From Trichinella spiralis (taxonomy: Eukaryota > Nematoda > Enoplea > Trichinellida > Trichinellidae), in NCBI GenBank assembly GCA_000181795.3, contig CM012954.1, positions 10,463,059 through 10,527,058 of the forward strand: DNA of 64,000 bases, read 5' to 3'. The notes beneath the pieces were generated by a model that saw nothing but the letters and a program-made list of their open reading frames with translations, made no database searches and had not been told where the DNA came from. This document shows, piece after piece, positions 52,754 to 64,000 of this stretch. A program made the translations under genes and the position numbers. The stretch's first letter is position 1; every line of letters starts with the position of its first letter.

Positions 52754-54111
52754 CAGCCTCTAAGTTTTCTTTATACAACAACCCATTCAAAAATTATTTC
52801 ATTTCTCTTATTAGTATTATTTATTTTATTTTATTTTATTTTATTTTTCGATATTAATATTCTGAAATTATGCGGTTTCACAAAAGTACAACGCGTTATC
52901 ATCAATCATACATACATATATCAATAATCTCGCTTGCCGTTCGGTTTTTTTTCATATTTTTGAACGGTAAGTAGTATTATGATCTGCCACTTTTTTTTGA
53001 ATTGTTATTCTATTTGTTTCTTTTTTCTTTCTTTATCAGTCAAGAAGCAGCTAGTTTGCGATTCAATTGGCTTAGGATTTTTGGAATTGTTTTTTTTTTC
53101 ATCCTCATTTTTCCCAATTCCGCCTTCACTATTTGTTGTCGGCTTTTCCTGAACATCATCATCCATCAACTGAACAATTTTTTTTGTTGCCATCATGCGA
53201 TTAATGCTTTTTATTTTTTCATCTTCACTGTTGGCATTTTCGTTGAACGTTACTGTTGCACAGTTGCCCTATATATTAATTTTTTTGTAACGCTTTTTAC
53301 GTCTGTATTTCTTCTTATTCATGGTTTCATCGTAATCCATATTTTTTTCCAAATACAAAATAATAGGAACATACTATTATTAATGTACAGTACACTTGAA
53401 ACATCCATCCAAGACAACAAGTACGTACATTGTTTATCAGTTTATTTCAGTCACTGAAACGAGCAGTTTTATACATCATAGTTGTAGTAGTAAACGTTGC
53501 GCTATTTGTAGTACGGGCTATTGTATACGACACTGTGTGTGAAAATTAGGAACACACGCGCGCACACAAGGCAACGCACTAGTCAGCATTATTTATTTAA
53601 AAAAAACGGACCTAAACTTCTTACCCCGTTTTTTCACTGGTTGTTGGCAGCGCGTTATCTTATTGGTCGCTCGTATCGTCGTTCTCTTCAGGACCCGTCT
53701 CGACTGATTGATCGTGTTGTCGCTTCAGCTAGCAGTCCCGACAATTAAAACCAATCAGACAACGCGACACGAACGTCCAATAAGATAACACTATCAACAG
53801 CCAATAAGAAAACGCTTTGAAAATTTAGCTCACGTTGGACCAAACCCCAATTTAAAATAATGGTAATAAACCTTTTATATCACCAGTCGGTCGTTTGTTC
53901 TGTAGCATCATGCGTAAACTGTATATTCTGAGCTAAGCATATAAACTACACGCTTTAAAACAGTGTGCGATTTCTTATTTCTCGAAAACAAGATGTTAAA
54001 AACAAATGCACAACAAGAACAATAACAAGAAATACATACTTATAACACAATATATTCATTTCTAAACGCGCATTTTGTAAAATTTGAATATTTCAAATGG
54101 CATCAGCATCA
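52754..54111. other. Convergent intergenic region, PTEN / hyccin
   Basis: About 1.36 kb between two convergent genes. It holds both 3' UTRs, a TTTTA-repeat near 52813-52843 and an unusual inverted-repeat block near 53612-53834, described separately. No open frame is convincing. Confidence 0.5.
53612..53834. repeat. Imperfect inverted repeat with four CCAAT boxes
   Basis: The block is GC-richer than its surroundings. A perfect 13-bp arm, GTTATCTTATTGG at 53654-53666, matches its reverse complement at 53777-53789. Similarity between the arms extends outward for roughly 40-45 bp, imperfectly, and also inward for about 20 bp. An inner pair, CTGATTG at 53704 and CAATCAG at 53752, is nested inside. 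CCAAT occurs at 53751, 53778 and 53801 on plus and at 53662 on minus. It could be a foldback or MITE-like element, a structured promoter of an unseen RNA gene, or part of an old element's control region. Confidence 0.6.
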
Positions 54112-56128
54112 TCATCTTCCTAGCTCTTCTTCAACCGACTGATGCCGTTTATCGTCACCATTGGCTGTCAGCAAAATGGTTAAAGTGTTACTGTCTTCAT
54201 CAGCTTCATCACCAATGAAGCTCTTGTTCGGTGATTCTGCTAAGGAGTCAATATTTTTCAGACTACTTACTGATGTAGTCGGCAATTGTCCATCATTTTC
54301 TTCTTCTACTAAACATGCAGCAGTAGTTTCATGTTCATGTTTTCTTGGAGAACGTGGACTACCTGATGGACTATAAATTGAACAATTAATTTCAGTAAAT
54401 GAACAATGAAAACAGTACAGAATGAATATAGCGTATTGTAAATTGTGAAATAGGTGTACCTAGAACTGTTGGATAATGCGTGCGGCATCAGCTTGCTTGA
54501 AAATTTTCTCAGTTTGAACGAAGCTTTCGTAATCAAACCAGGACTACGCTGAATATGAACTTGAACAGCCGGCGAACAGGCAGTATAAATACCAATCAAA
54601 TTATCCAATGTCATACCAGAATTTTTGTACGTTTCCAGTGAATTCAAAATTGCATTTGTTACCTTGAACATTAAATAAGAAGAAAAAACAATTATGCAAA
54701 CGAGGGGAAACAGAAAAATTCAAATTATTATTTACCAAAAGTACATCAGTATATAATTCATATTTTGCCCGTAAATGTATACTTTCGATGGCTAATAAAG
54801 CACTGACGCAAGCATTGCCAAACATTGCATGCTGCAAGCCATTGATCGCTTCGACTAAGAAATAGGAGCTAAGTAAAATTCGAGGTGCGTTGGGTCGTTC
54901 TTCCATGAAATGATGCAAATGTTGTTCTTGGCGACGTAAACTCGGTCCCACGAAAGATTTTAACACATCCAACGTTTCAAATTGAAAACCTGATCGGCAT
55001 ATACTGAAAATGAAGATAAACGGAAATTGAAATAAAATAAAATACAATAATCAATGAACAAGGATCATCCTAATGCACTATTCTATATGCTTATTACCTG
55101 TAACACATCGCACAGTATGATTCAATGCTCATCAAACTAAATTTATCCATCAAGCTGTTATAGGTTTTCAATAAATTGGTAAGAAGTAAAAATCTGAAAC
55201 AATTAATTAATTTCTTATAACAAGTCTACTGTTTGATTATAATTTATTAAATCGTAACCGATTGCTAGCATTGATTGATGAATAAGCCAAATGAGGACCA
55301 ATTTGACAGTGATGTACACCTTCAGTATTCAAGCTAAATACATTTTTTTCCGTCATTCCTTCCAAAGTCACCACGTTTGACGGCTAAAGGAATGATATGA
55401 AAACTTCATTTAAATTTCAAAGCAACTCACATCTCGATTAAATACAGACGACTGTGTAGCAGGCGCCAAACGAATTACCTCTTTCTTCAAACTACCATCC
55501 GCATTTTGCAACTCCTATTTAAAATGACATTTTTTACAACAACAACAACAATAATAATAAATTAATTAAATAATATCAAAACATTGTAAATCATACACAA
55601 TTGTAAATTGTGATCAGCAAAGTGCCTACAGCTAGAGAAACGTTGCTCGAACCGGAGCATCTTGACAGCAAATAACATTCTATTAAAGATGGCAAAAATT
55701 CGAAACAAAAATCGCGCCACATTTGACCTTTGTGATAAAAATCCAGCAATTCGCTGCATATTGAAATTGTCTCCTTAAAATCAACGCAATAATTGTCAAA
55801 AATAATCAAGTTTTATTTTTAGAATTATTTTCACCTCATTGGCGTGATCTTGAAAATTGCGCAACAAATTTATTATTCTCTCTTGCAGTTGAACCGACGA
55901 CGGCTTCGTTTCGGCGTCACGAAGTTTTTCCTGAAAAAATTATAAAATTATTAAAATTTTTTATGTCTTGTTCACTCAGCTTTCTAATCATACTGTAGCA
56001 AAATGTAGAAAACCCAATCAAAATCAAAAACTGACCTTGTAATCTTCGAGTAATGTAAACAATTCATTGTTTTTCATGTCGCTTCCATCAGCATGGATCA
56101 ATTCATCCCTTTCTGAAGCATTCTTCAT
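54112..56128 (-). CDS. Hyccin (FAM126 family), PI4KA complex subunit
   Basis: Nine exons in minus-strand order: 56128-56036, 55930-55835, 55773-55597, 55514-55431, 55383-55259, 55193-55098, 55003-54736, 54662-54460, 54370-54112. They join in frame to 466 residues. Blocks matching hyccin are ELLDFYHKG...FEFLPSLIECYLLS, the short motif TIYNCELQNADG, a late helix region VEAINGLQHAMFG and LRAKYELYTDVLLVTNAILNSLE. Hyccin with TTC7 and EFR3 holds PI4KA at the plasma membrane for PI4P synthesis. The conserved alpha-helical domain fills the first 340 residues. The tail is Ser-rich and acidic, as in vertebrate FAM126A. The first exon is the least certain because the family N-terminus is poorly conserved. 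It starts 260 bp after the AMT stop on the same strand. Confidence 0.88.
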
Positions 56129-56388
56129 GAAATTTAAAAATTAAAATTTTCAATTAAAAAAAAAAGAAAAAAAGACGTCATGATCAATCAGTTATGAATC
56201 AGTACGCTATGAACAGCTTCGAAATCGACAGCTAAAAACTGAGAACAAAAAAACAGCATTGCACATGTGAATTACATTTTTAATATGCCAATTTTCAGCA
56301 AGAAAGCGAACACCGGAACCAGTGTAAATGTAATTTGCAAAGAAAAGGAAAAACAGAACTCAAATCTCCAAGCAGACCGACCGTTGAA

Positions 56389-58034
56389 TCAGTGGACGTA
56401 GAATCGATGTGGAACAAACGGCATCTTCGCCACTGAAACATCGGTGAATTGTTTTCTTCTGTTTCCAGAACAGTCCACCTTCAACTGGGTGCCAACTTTA
56501 GTATATTCAGATTTCACATAGCCCATGGCAACATTCTCTTTCAAAACTGGAGAAGGACATCCGCTGGTCACTTTACCTATCACCACATCGCCATTTGGAA
56601 TCAAAATATCATAATTACCTGTTGATAAAGAAGAAAAAGAATGTCGAATTTTAAACTTTGATAATTTTTCATAATCATCATTGTCAAATTTTAATCTACA
56701 CATAAAAGCCTACCACGAGGTGGACGACCGCTCGTAGAAATCATCCCAACTCGCTTTTTACTTATATTCTTCTCTTTACTTTTGAGCTGTTTCATTATAA
56801 TATCTGCACCGGGAAAGTCAGCCATTTCTCGACGTCTCCGCGCTAAATCAAGTTAACAATACAATAAATAAAAAGTTTAATCAAAAACGATAAGGAAAAC
56901 ATACCAATGAGCCATGATAAGCCTGCTTCAACTGGCGTAGTGGTTTCGTCCATATCAGTGCCATAAAGACACATGGCCGCTTCCAAACGCAATGAATCTC
57001 TGGCACCAAGACCGGCCAATTTAACCGGCGCATGGGTGGAATTTAGAATCTTCTCACAAAGCTCAACTGCTCGATCGGAGTCGATGGAAATTTCCACACC
57101 ATCCTCACCTGTATATCCGCATCGAGATAGTCGGCAATTGGGAATGTCAAAAACACTGGTCACTACACTGCTCATGAAAATCAAACATCTCATGTCGTAT
57201 TTCACGCCCGCTTGGACAACCTTGATCATTTCAGGACCTGTTGATTAAATCGGAAACGCCCTTTGAAAAATTCAAAAACACCATCCATCAAACCTTGCAC
57301 TGCAATTAGCGCTCGATTGTTCAAATGTTCAACAGTCACATCTCGACCATCTTTCTTGAAATTCTCCAATTCCAACTATATATTATAATAATAATAATTA
57401 TTATTATTTAAAATTTTATTCTAATATCTAACAAAAATATCAATAAATTTAACAACCTTCATGTGCGCAATATCTTTATCAGTGCAGGCTGCATTGGATA
57501 CGAGGAATAAATGATCGTCATCTTTTGTTATGATCAAATCATCTTTAATGCCACCATTGTCATTTGTGAACACTGTCAACACACTGCGATGCTCTTTCAA
57601 CCCTTGCACATCGGCTACAGTCAACTTTTCAATAAAAGCAATTCTAAGAAATAGAAAAAGACAATTTAGATCGAAATTGAAATTAAATTTAAATAAAATT
57701 ATTCTTCCATGCCTATCTTCTCCAAAGATTCTTGTCTGCAACATGTGCGACACGTCAAAAATGCTGCAATGATTTCGTGTGTGCAAATGCGACTCGCCAA
57801 CCGATTGATCAGCATAACTAACTGGCATTAACCAGCCGCCAAATTCAACCATCTTTGCTCGATGAGCTTGGTGAAAATCGAATAAGCACGTTTTTTTCGG
57901 CAAACCCTGTATTCAATTATGATAAATAAACAATTAATCAATTCTTTAAAACACAATACCACCTGCGATGCATTGCGTCGAAAGGAATTTTTTAACAAGG
58001 CACGTGATTGGAGAGAAATTGTCAATGGCCTCAT
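56389..58034 (-). CDS. AMT: Aminomethyltransferase, glycine cleavage T-protein, mitochondrial
   Basis: Releases ammonia from the aminomethyl-lipoyl H-protein and passes the one-carbon unit to tetrahydrofolate as 5,10-methylene-THF. Seven exons in minus-strand order: 58034-57963, 57906-57713, 57643-57457, 57375-57294, 57237-56905, 56842-56714, 56618-56389, for 408 residues (human 403). The N-terminus ([20 protein letters not shown]) is a typical mitochondrial presequence. Folate-binding and core motifs are seen: [65 protein letters not shown] and [19 protein letters not shown]. The second intron begins with GC instead of GT (GC at 57712-57711); the join restores [13 protein letters not shown] exactly as expected. 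Glycine cleavage needs P, H and L proteins encoded elsewhere. Confidence 0.95.
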
Positions 58035-59293
58035 TGAATCAATTTAAAAAATCACCTAAAATAAAATCCACATCCATCTAATTATTATTATCATCATTTT
58101 AAACTGATTTCACACAACTACTTTATACAATAATCAACAGCATACTAGGTGAAATTTAACCTTCAAACGGATTACCAATAAATAAATATGTATACGGTTA
58201 CTAACTGATAAAATTGCCAAGTGAATGTAATGTAATACTGTAATAATTTGGAACAGATTTTGGCTGCCAGAATTGATGCAAGATTTTTATTGGTTTAAAA
58301 TAACTTTCTTATGATTTGCTCAAATGTAAGCATTTAAATTTTCTTATTTTATTGGATAAATATTTCTTTTCATTTCAATTGGTCAAAATCGTTTTCATCT
58401 GTTCTGTTTTCAACAAAATCGTTTTCATCTGTTTCATCAATATTTAATATCCAGTTCAATAATAAATTAATATCAATATTCATAACTGAAAAATCTGTAT
58501 TTGATAAAAAGAACATTCAATTTTTCTTTGCAATTAATAACATAAAACTTCATTTTTAATGTTATTAATAAAGTAAATCAGTATAACCCGTGAAAACACT
58601 GTTACTGTTTTCAATTAATAGTTCCCCATGTATTAAAATAAAATGAAGCAAAAAGAATATTAACTAACGTAAAAATGTTTAAAACTGAATTACATATCAA
58701 TAAGTTAATAATAATTGATTAGTTGTCAACCTTTATTCAGAAAACTTTTACCTGCTTACTGTAAAAATCACTCTAAGAACTGTCTAACTAAGGATAAAAA
58801 TAAAATGATTGCAAATCGTGCAAAATTCAATGACAAATAACATGTGAACGTTCAAGCAACAAGATACTGTAATACAGCAAATAACAGTATATTCAAGCGC
58901 AAATCAAAATATTTGTGTAAAATTGCATAAATGAAGAAAAGAATAATATTAAATCACAATAAACTTCAATAAATATATAATTACAATAAATAATATTTGT
59001 AATTGTTTTATAACTTTGAACTTGAATTATTCAGATGTTGTATGTTAAATCACAGTAACCCTGACGACGGAGCCTTGGGGGTTTTAAAAATGTAAACAAT
59101 GAATTGGCGACAGGTTCACTGATAAGTTTGTTCTATTGCAACATTCATGAGTTGAATGCACAGACAGTATATATTCTATGAACTTCATTGTCAACGTGTA
59201 TGAATAATTGAAGTCATTGGAACTGCGAATCTGCACAACATTGCCACCAACGTTCGATCTGAAACTTTTTTTCGACTTTAAAATTTTTATGAA
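58035..59293. other. Divergent intergenic region, AMT / DENND4
   Basis: About 1.26 kb between divergent genes, AT-rich, expected to hold both promoters. Two copies of a short AAATCGTTTTCATCTGTT-like unit lie near 58387 and 58422. No gene was seen. Confidence 0.45.
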
Positions 59294-60376
59294 ATGCAAG
59301 ACAGTCGCCGTATTTTTGAATATTTTTTGGTTGGTGGTCTTCCAGAAAATCCTGTAGAATTGACTCCAGGAGCTCAGGAATGTGGTTACCGAGACAACGT
59401 TACACTGGCACCGATAACAGACATTGCTGTAATATATCCATCTTTGCAAGAGACAGTAAGCTTTTTAAATTTTTAAATATGTAAATTTTTTAAATTACAT
59501 TGTCTGTTTTATATTTTAAATTAATTTTAAGTGGATATATTTAGTTTTATCGTTTTATATTATTTCTGACCTTGGGAAGAGTATTGCGCTTTTGTTTACA
59601 TGGTGAATCATTTTAACGTTGAAACAATGCTTTTTTGAAAGACAGGTGCAATGAAATCAGGTTGAAATGGTGTAATTTTCTTATGGGCTGATTTGAAAAG
59701 ATGTTTGCTTTAGAAGGATGAAAAAGCGCATTTTTCACGAATTTATCAGTCATTTGAATTTGTTCATTATAGATTAATGAAAAGAACTATTTTGAAAATC
59801 TACTTTCGCTTTATGCTGATTTTAAATTATGTGTTCTGATTTTATTATTTTATTCTCTTAATCATGAGAACAAGTAGGAATTTGAATTTTTACAATTCAT
59901 TCAGCTAACGATCATGATTTTTTATAGAATAATTATGAATTTTTTACTTGGTGTGCAGTTGCGAATTGTTACTTTACTTTTTCTCTTTTTTAAGCATAGC
60001 TTTTCAAAACTGCTTTTCAAAGGTATTTATAGGTTTATATTAAATTATTATAAAGTATAGCATTTGTTTGAACTTTTATTGTTTTTCAGTTTTTAATTTT
60101 GCTATCATTGCTTTCTATTAGGACTTTTTCTTAGTTAATTTTGAATATGAAAGAAAGTATTGCTGAAATCGACATGAAAACACAACCATAAATGTATGTA
60201 GTGTCCAGTAGTTTCTTTATTTTAGATGCCCTTTAGAAACTGGCATATTTGCGTTTAACGATATTTTTTCTTGTAAAATTTAAATGTATGATTAGAGCAC
60301 TGAATTGCTATTTAACAGTCTGATCAGTGATACAAATCCGTATAACCTTATCATTGTTTATTTTGAAATGTTTTGC

Positions 60377-60423
<47 letters not shown>

Positions 60424-63400
60424 ACAAGTATTGAATAAAGAATTGTTCTTGCCGATGTATTGCACTTTTAGCCGTATATATAGATAGATGGCTATGATAA
60501 TGTACAATAAATTAAAAGTTATTTTTGTTACAGTATTTATTTGTATAGTAACATGTTATTTTCAGTGTGTATTGTAGTTTGATTATTGCTCAATAAGAGT
60601 CTGGTTATTTACTTATAATAAGAATAAATTTTGCAAAAACCTGTACTGAAAATTACATTGTTCCATTGAAAAATACAACTGTTATAACCTAAATGTTATA
60701 AATTACGTTTTGTATCTGAAGGTTCTACAATGAATGGTTAATGGGAAATGCATTGTGCTGATTCACATTGTTGCATTGAGTTAATAAAATTCAGTCAGTT
60801 TTATTATAAAATTTGCATTGATTCATTCCATCTTAAAATTTTATTCAAGTGCACTTTTTACATTCGTTATGCATGATAATAATTTTTGTTATAAATGGAA
60901 ATAAATGATGTATATATATTTGCATAATATTTATTTATTGGTGATATTAATTAGTTTTTTTTGTTCTGATTTTTTCTTTTTTTATTCTTAAAAATAAAAA
61001 AAGATCCCTGATGGATTTGAATGTGTTGAAACGACTCCGACTGGTCATCCGGCTGATTTGAACCACGGCTCGTTGCGCAGTCCGTCTTGCTATTTGTGCT
61101 ACAGACGAGGTTTTCACAAGCCTCCGATTGTCGACATTGGCATACTGTACGATGGCAAGGGTGACACACTGATGCGTGACAGTTTCGTATTGAAGCAGAC
61201 ACCCAACGGACACATGGCCAATTTGAACAACGCCAAAGATGGGATATTTTTAACATACCGTCGGGCGGCGAACAACGCGCCGAGCAATTTGCTTGCGGTC
61301 AGCGATATTTGTGTTATTTTAGCTAACAAGGGCGAAACGGCGCCGCACACGTTTTACAAAATCAACAAAAATTTGAACAAAGGTCTCGTTGGCAGTGATG
61401 TTTACGTTTGTTATAAGAAATCGTTGAGCAACGTCAACCGAATCGCCTATATGCCGGCAATGTTGGATCGTTTTCCGTTGACAGATTTTCCCGACTATCC
61501 TTTACCAATGAACGTGCCGATATTTTGCCTTCCAATGGGTGCAGTGATCGAATGTTGGCCGACGAAATGTCAGACTCCAGGCGAACAATTCAGCACGTTC
61601 ATTTTGACCGATCAAAATGGTCACAAGCTTTACGGGGCGTCGGTATCTTTTTACGAAGATTACGAAAAACCTCTGACCAATGAACAAATGGAAAAATTGG
61701 GTAAATTGCTTGTATTCTTCTTCTTCTTCTTCTTCTTCTTGTTCAGGGTTGCTGCAGTGCAGTTTTTTGTTCCAGGTTTGAACAGTGAAGGCTGTTATTT
61801 GCCGGGAAGTTGTTCGGACAGCAGTTCTACAAACGATCCGGCCGATCAGATGACATTTCACACCAACAAGTGCATTTGCGTTGTTAGCCGGTATCCATTT
61901 TTTTCAGCTTTTCGACGTTACTTGCTCTTCTTGCACCGCATGTGCATGGGTACGCAGAACGCGTTGCCGGTGGAACGTTATATCAGCTTTTTGATGTTCG
62001 AAGTGCCGTTTCCGACATTTCTTCGTCCGAGGGTGCTGGTCGAACTGGGCAACGAGCGGATCTGTTTCGACAATCCCGAAGATTCACCGTTACCGTTGAG
62101 CGGTGCCAATTATTTGGACTTTTTGAAATTGCTCGGTACCGAAAATTCCATGTATCTAACTTTGCTGGTATTGTTGGAACAAAAAGTACTCGTCCATTCG
62201 TTGCGACCATGGTATTTGACCAGCGTGGCCGAGGCGATCTGTTCGCTGATATTTCCACTTCGCTGGCAATGTCCCTACATACCGCAGTGTCCTCTGGATT
62301 TGGCTGGCGTTTTGCATGCCCCGTTGCCGTTCGTCGCCGGTGTCGACAGTTGCTATTTCGAATTGTACCAAGATCCACCCAAGGATGTCACTTGCGTCGA
62401 TTTGGATACGAATACCATTTCCCAGTCCGAAGTGAGGCAACGGTTGCGTTTGTCGTTGTTGCCGCGCAAAGCTGCCAAAACGTTGAAACAGCGTCTCGAA
62501 GCGTTGCTCGGCGAAGTGGCCAGGGTGGATTTCAAAATTAGAAGCACCCACCATTATTTGCCGGTGGATTTGGATTTGAAATTGCGCCAACGACGCAAAC
62601 GGTTGGAAATTGAAATTCAAGAAGCATTTTTGCGATTCATGGGCACATTGTTGAAAGATTATCAGAATTTTTTGAGACCGATCCAGTCGGCACCGTCTGT
62701 CGGTTCCACGGATTTGCAAGCTTTGTTCGACGTGGCCGGCTTTTTGCGAAGCCGCGACAAGGCTAGTTTGGAATTTTACAAATTGCTGATGAACACACAA
62801 TTGTTCATCCGCTTCATCGAAGAACGTTCGTTTCTCATGGACAAAGATACCAACGCTTATTTGGCATTTTTCGACGACTGCTTGCAAAAGATCGAACACG
62901 AGCCGGCTTCATCGTTCGACACTTCACGATTGTTGTTGGAATTGGATTCGGATTCGAATGCCGACCATCGAGCAGTACTATTTGCACCGCCCGAATCGCC
63001 CACGCAGAACGCCAAAAATGCTCTCTACTATTGTTACGACAGGAAATTCCCACGCTTGCAACAAGCGTTGTTTCAACTCGGTACACCTGTCGACCAGCGA
63101 TCTTCTACGGTTCCGCAGTCGCCGGTTCCACTGATTGCCGTCACACCGGCTGCTAGGCGGACGAAGCAAGAAACGAAATTGGCGTTGGATTTTGCTAAGA
63201 AACAGTTGGCGAAACCTTTGTCTTGGGCTAAATGCTTGCTCGGCTATTCGTACAGTCTCTGGTTTATCCACTTGCCGGCATTCATGCGTGTCACGGTTGA
63301 TAAAAATAAAGCACTGAAGTACACTTTTTTTTTTATCACATAATTAAATCAGACTGGAATTTCAATTTTTTTCTCTTATTTAATACAGTGCAGCGTATTG

Positions 63401-64000
63401 CATATTGAAAAGAATGGAAAGTGCCAAGTTGGCTTCACCAGATGAAGTTTGTTATCGCGTTTTGATACAGATGTGCGGTTTGTATGAAAATCCAATATTG
63501 GCTGTGAAAGTGTTCGTCAGTATGAATCAGAACGGAGTTCGACCGAATGCCGTCACCTATGGTATCTACAACCGTGCGGTGCTCGAAGCAAAATGGCCCG
63601 GCGTTGGCGGCGGTCTGCCAGCACAGAAGCGTTGGGCGTTGTTGCGCAACGTGATTCACGCGATCGCGTTGATGCAGCGTGGACATTTGATACCAAATTC
63701 CGCTTCTCAGTCGGGCCGGTCGCACAACATCCGGATACTTGCCAAAAACAACATCCCGCTGCATCGTATTCCAAATCCAGACCCAGCCGATGATGCAATG
63801 ACCAAAACGCATTCTGTGAGTGTTTTTTTATTAATTGTAAGGGAGAAATTTGTTTGATTTTTCTTTCTTTTTTTTCTTCAGATGACAGATGTCTCACAAA
63901 AATCCAAGATACAAGACGACGACAATGATGATGTGGTTGTGGAGAAGCGAGAAAATTGTTTGGAATATAATGAAAGTTGTATTGGTAGAAATGACAGTTT
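59294..64000 (+). CDS. DENND4/Crag-type DENN-domain Rab GEF (5' part, runs off window)
   Basis: Exons seen: 59294-59455, 61004-61700, 61776-63318, 63389-63815 and 63882 to beyond the end, about 1000 codons without the 3' part. DENND4 proteins activate Rab10 and related Rabs by nucleotide exchange and direct basolateral and basement-membrane traffic. The N-terminus (FEYFLVGGLPENP) and MABP-type region (YLCYRRGFHKPPIVDIG, FLTYRRA, LAVSDICVILANKGE, GSDVYVCYKKS) are followed by the tripartite DENN module: PIFCLPMGAVIECWP, FRRYLLFLHR, LLVLLEQKVLVHSLRP and GVDSCYFEL. Near the C-terminal end of the visible part is a PPR-like stretch (CYRVLIQMCGLYENPILAVKVFVSM, NGVRPNAVTYGIYNRAVLEAKWP), typical of DENND4. 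The 75-bp intron at 61701-61775 is a multiple of three and free of stops. The paralogue A/B/C cannot be assigned and invertebrates usually have one. Confidence 0.94.
60380..60411. repeat. (TA)n microsatellite in DENND4 intron 1
   Basis: A TA tract of about 32 bp, followed by TGTATG repeats, within the 1.5-kb first intron. Confidence 0.9.
61713..61741 (+). repeat. (TTC)n tract acting as polypyrimidine stretch in DENND4 intron 2
   Basis: An uninterrupted TTC trinucleotide run inside the 75-bp intron between TTGG|GTAAAT and TTCCAG|GTTTG. It supplies the pyrimidine-rich tract ahead of two possible AG acceptors (61746 and 61775). Confidence 0.85.

Noticed and set aside
53500-54000. A solo LTR around the CCAAT-rich block
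   Set aside because: No TG...CA ends with a target-site duplication could be fixed by eye and no second copy is in the window; kept only as one alternative for the inverted-repeat element.
61941-62541. Long plus-strand frame of about 200 codons overlapping DENND4
   Set aside because: It is a shadow frame of the GC-richer DENN-domain exon, which matches DENND4 throughout in the other frame.

Overview
The window is a stretch of metazoan nuclear DNA. Intergenic sequence is AT-rich by eye, and the gene set is animal-specific (PICK1, PTEN, hyccin/FAM126, DENND4). Most genes are split into many short exons by small introns, typically 50-110 bp, with GT donors and acceptors of the TTTTCAG or TTTTAG kind. 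Small introns, T-rich acceptors and tight same-strand gene runs suggest a nematode or another compact ecdysozoan. This is inference. PTEN resembles the vertebrate form much more than Caenorhabditis DAF-18, so a slowly evolving lineage is likely if it is a nematode. All exon coordinates were worked out by hand from reading frame, splice dinucleotides and remembered family sequences.

Layout. 1-13 kb is sparse: an unrecognised four-TM protein (-), intronless 6-phosphogluconate dehydrogenase (-), an intronless ZIP1-3-type metal transporter (-) and a KEN-box protein of unknown function (-). 13.5-18 kb holds a secreted 16-cysteine protein (+), TIM9 (-) and a 13-exon kynurenine/cysteine-conjugate aminotransferase (-). 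19.5-25.3 kb is a same-strand run: PICK1, an RNase P subunit of the Pop5/Rpp14 type, 3-ketodihydrosphingosine reductase (KDSR) and NEDD8. In my model the Rpp14-like stop and the KDSR start are 3 nt apart. 26.8-40 kb is cobalamin-dependent methionine synthase (-).

The KDSR 3' part, NEDD8 and most of methionine synthase appear twice, about 8.08 kb apart, on either side of a 404-bp run of N. The duplicated segments end exactly at the gap and are noisy there. This looks like two overlapping allelic contigs that were scaffolded without merging, not a true tandem duplication. The downstream methionine synthase copy is complete (24 exons, 1247 codons). The true locus probably has one KDSR, one NEDD8 and one methionine synthase.

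40-48 kb is a gene-poor, microsatellite-bearing stretch with one weak short-gene candidate. Then come PTEN (+, 8 exons), a CCAAT-bearing inverted-repeat element in the convergent gap, hyccin (-, 9 exons), the glycine-cleavage T-protein AMT (-, 7 exons) and the 5' part of a DENND4/Crag gene (+) that runs off the end.

Functional themes: one-carbon metabolism (methionine synthase, AMT), phosphoinositide control at the plasma membrane (PTEN, hyccin as part of the PI4KA complex), membrane traffic (PICK1, DENND4) and mitochondrial import (TIM9). I see no linked multi-gene pathway or new defence-type system. The most interesting points are the Rpp14-KDSR junction and the inverted-repeat/CCAAT element.
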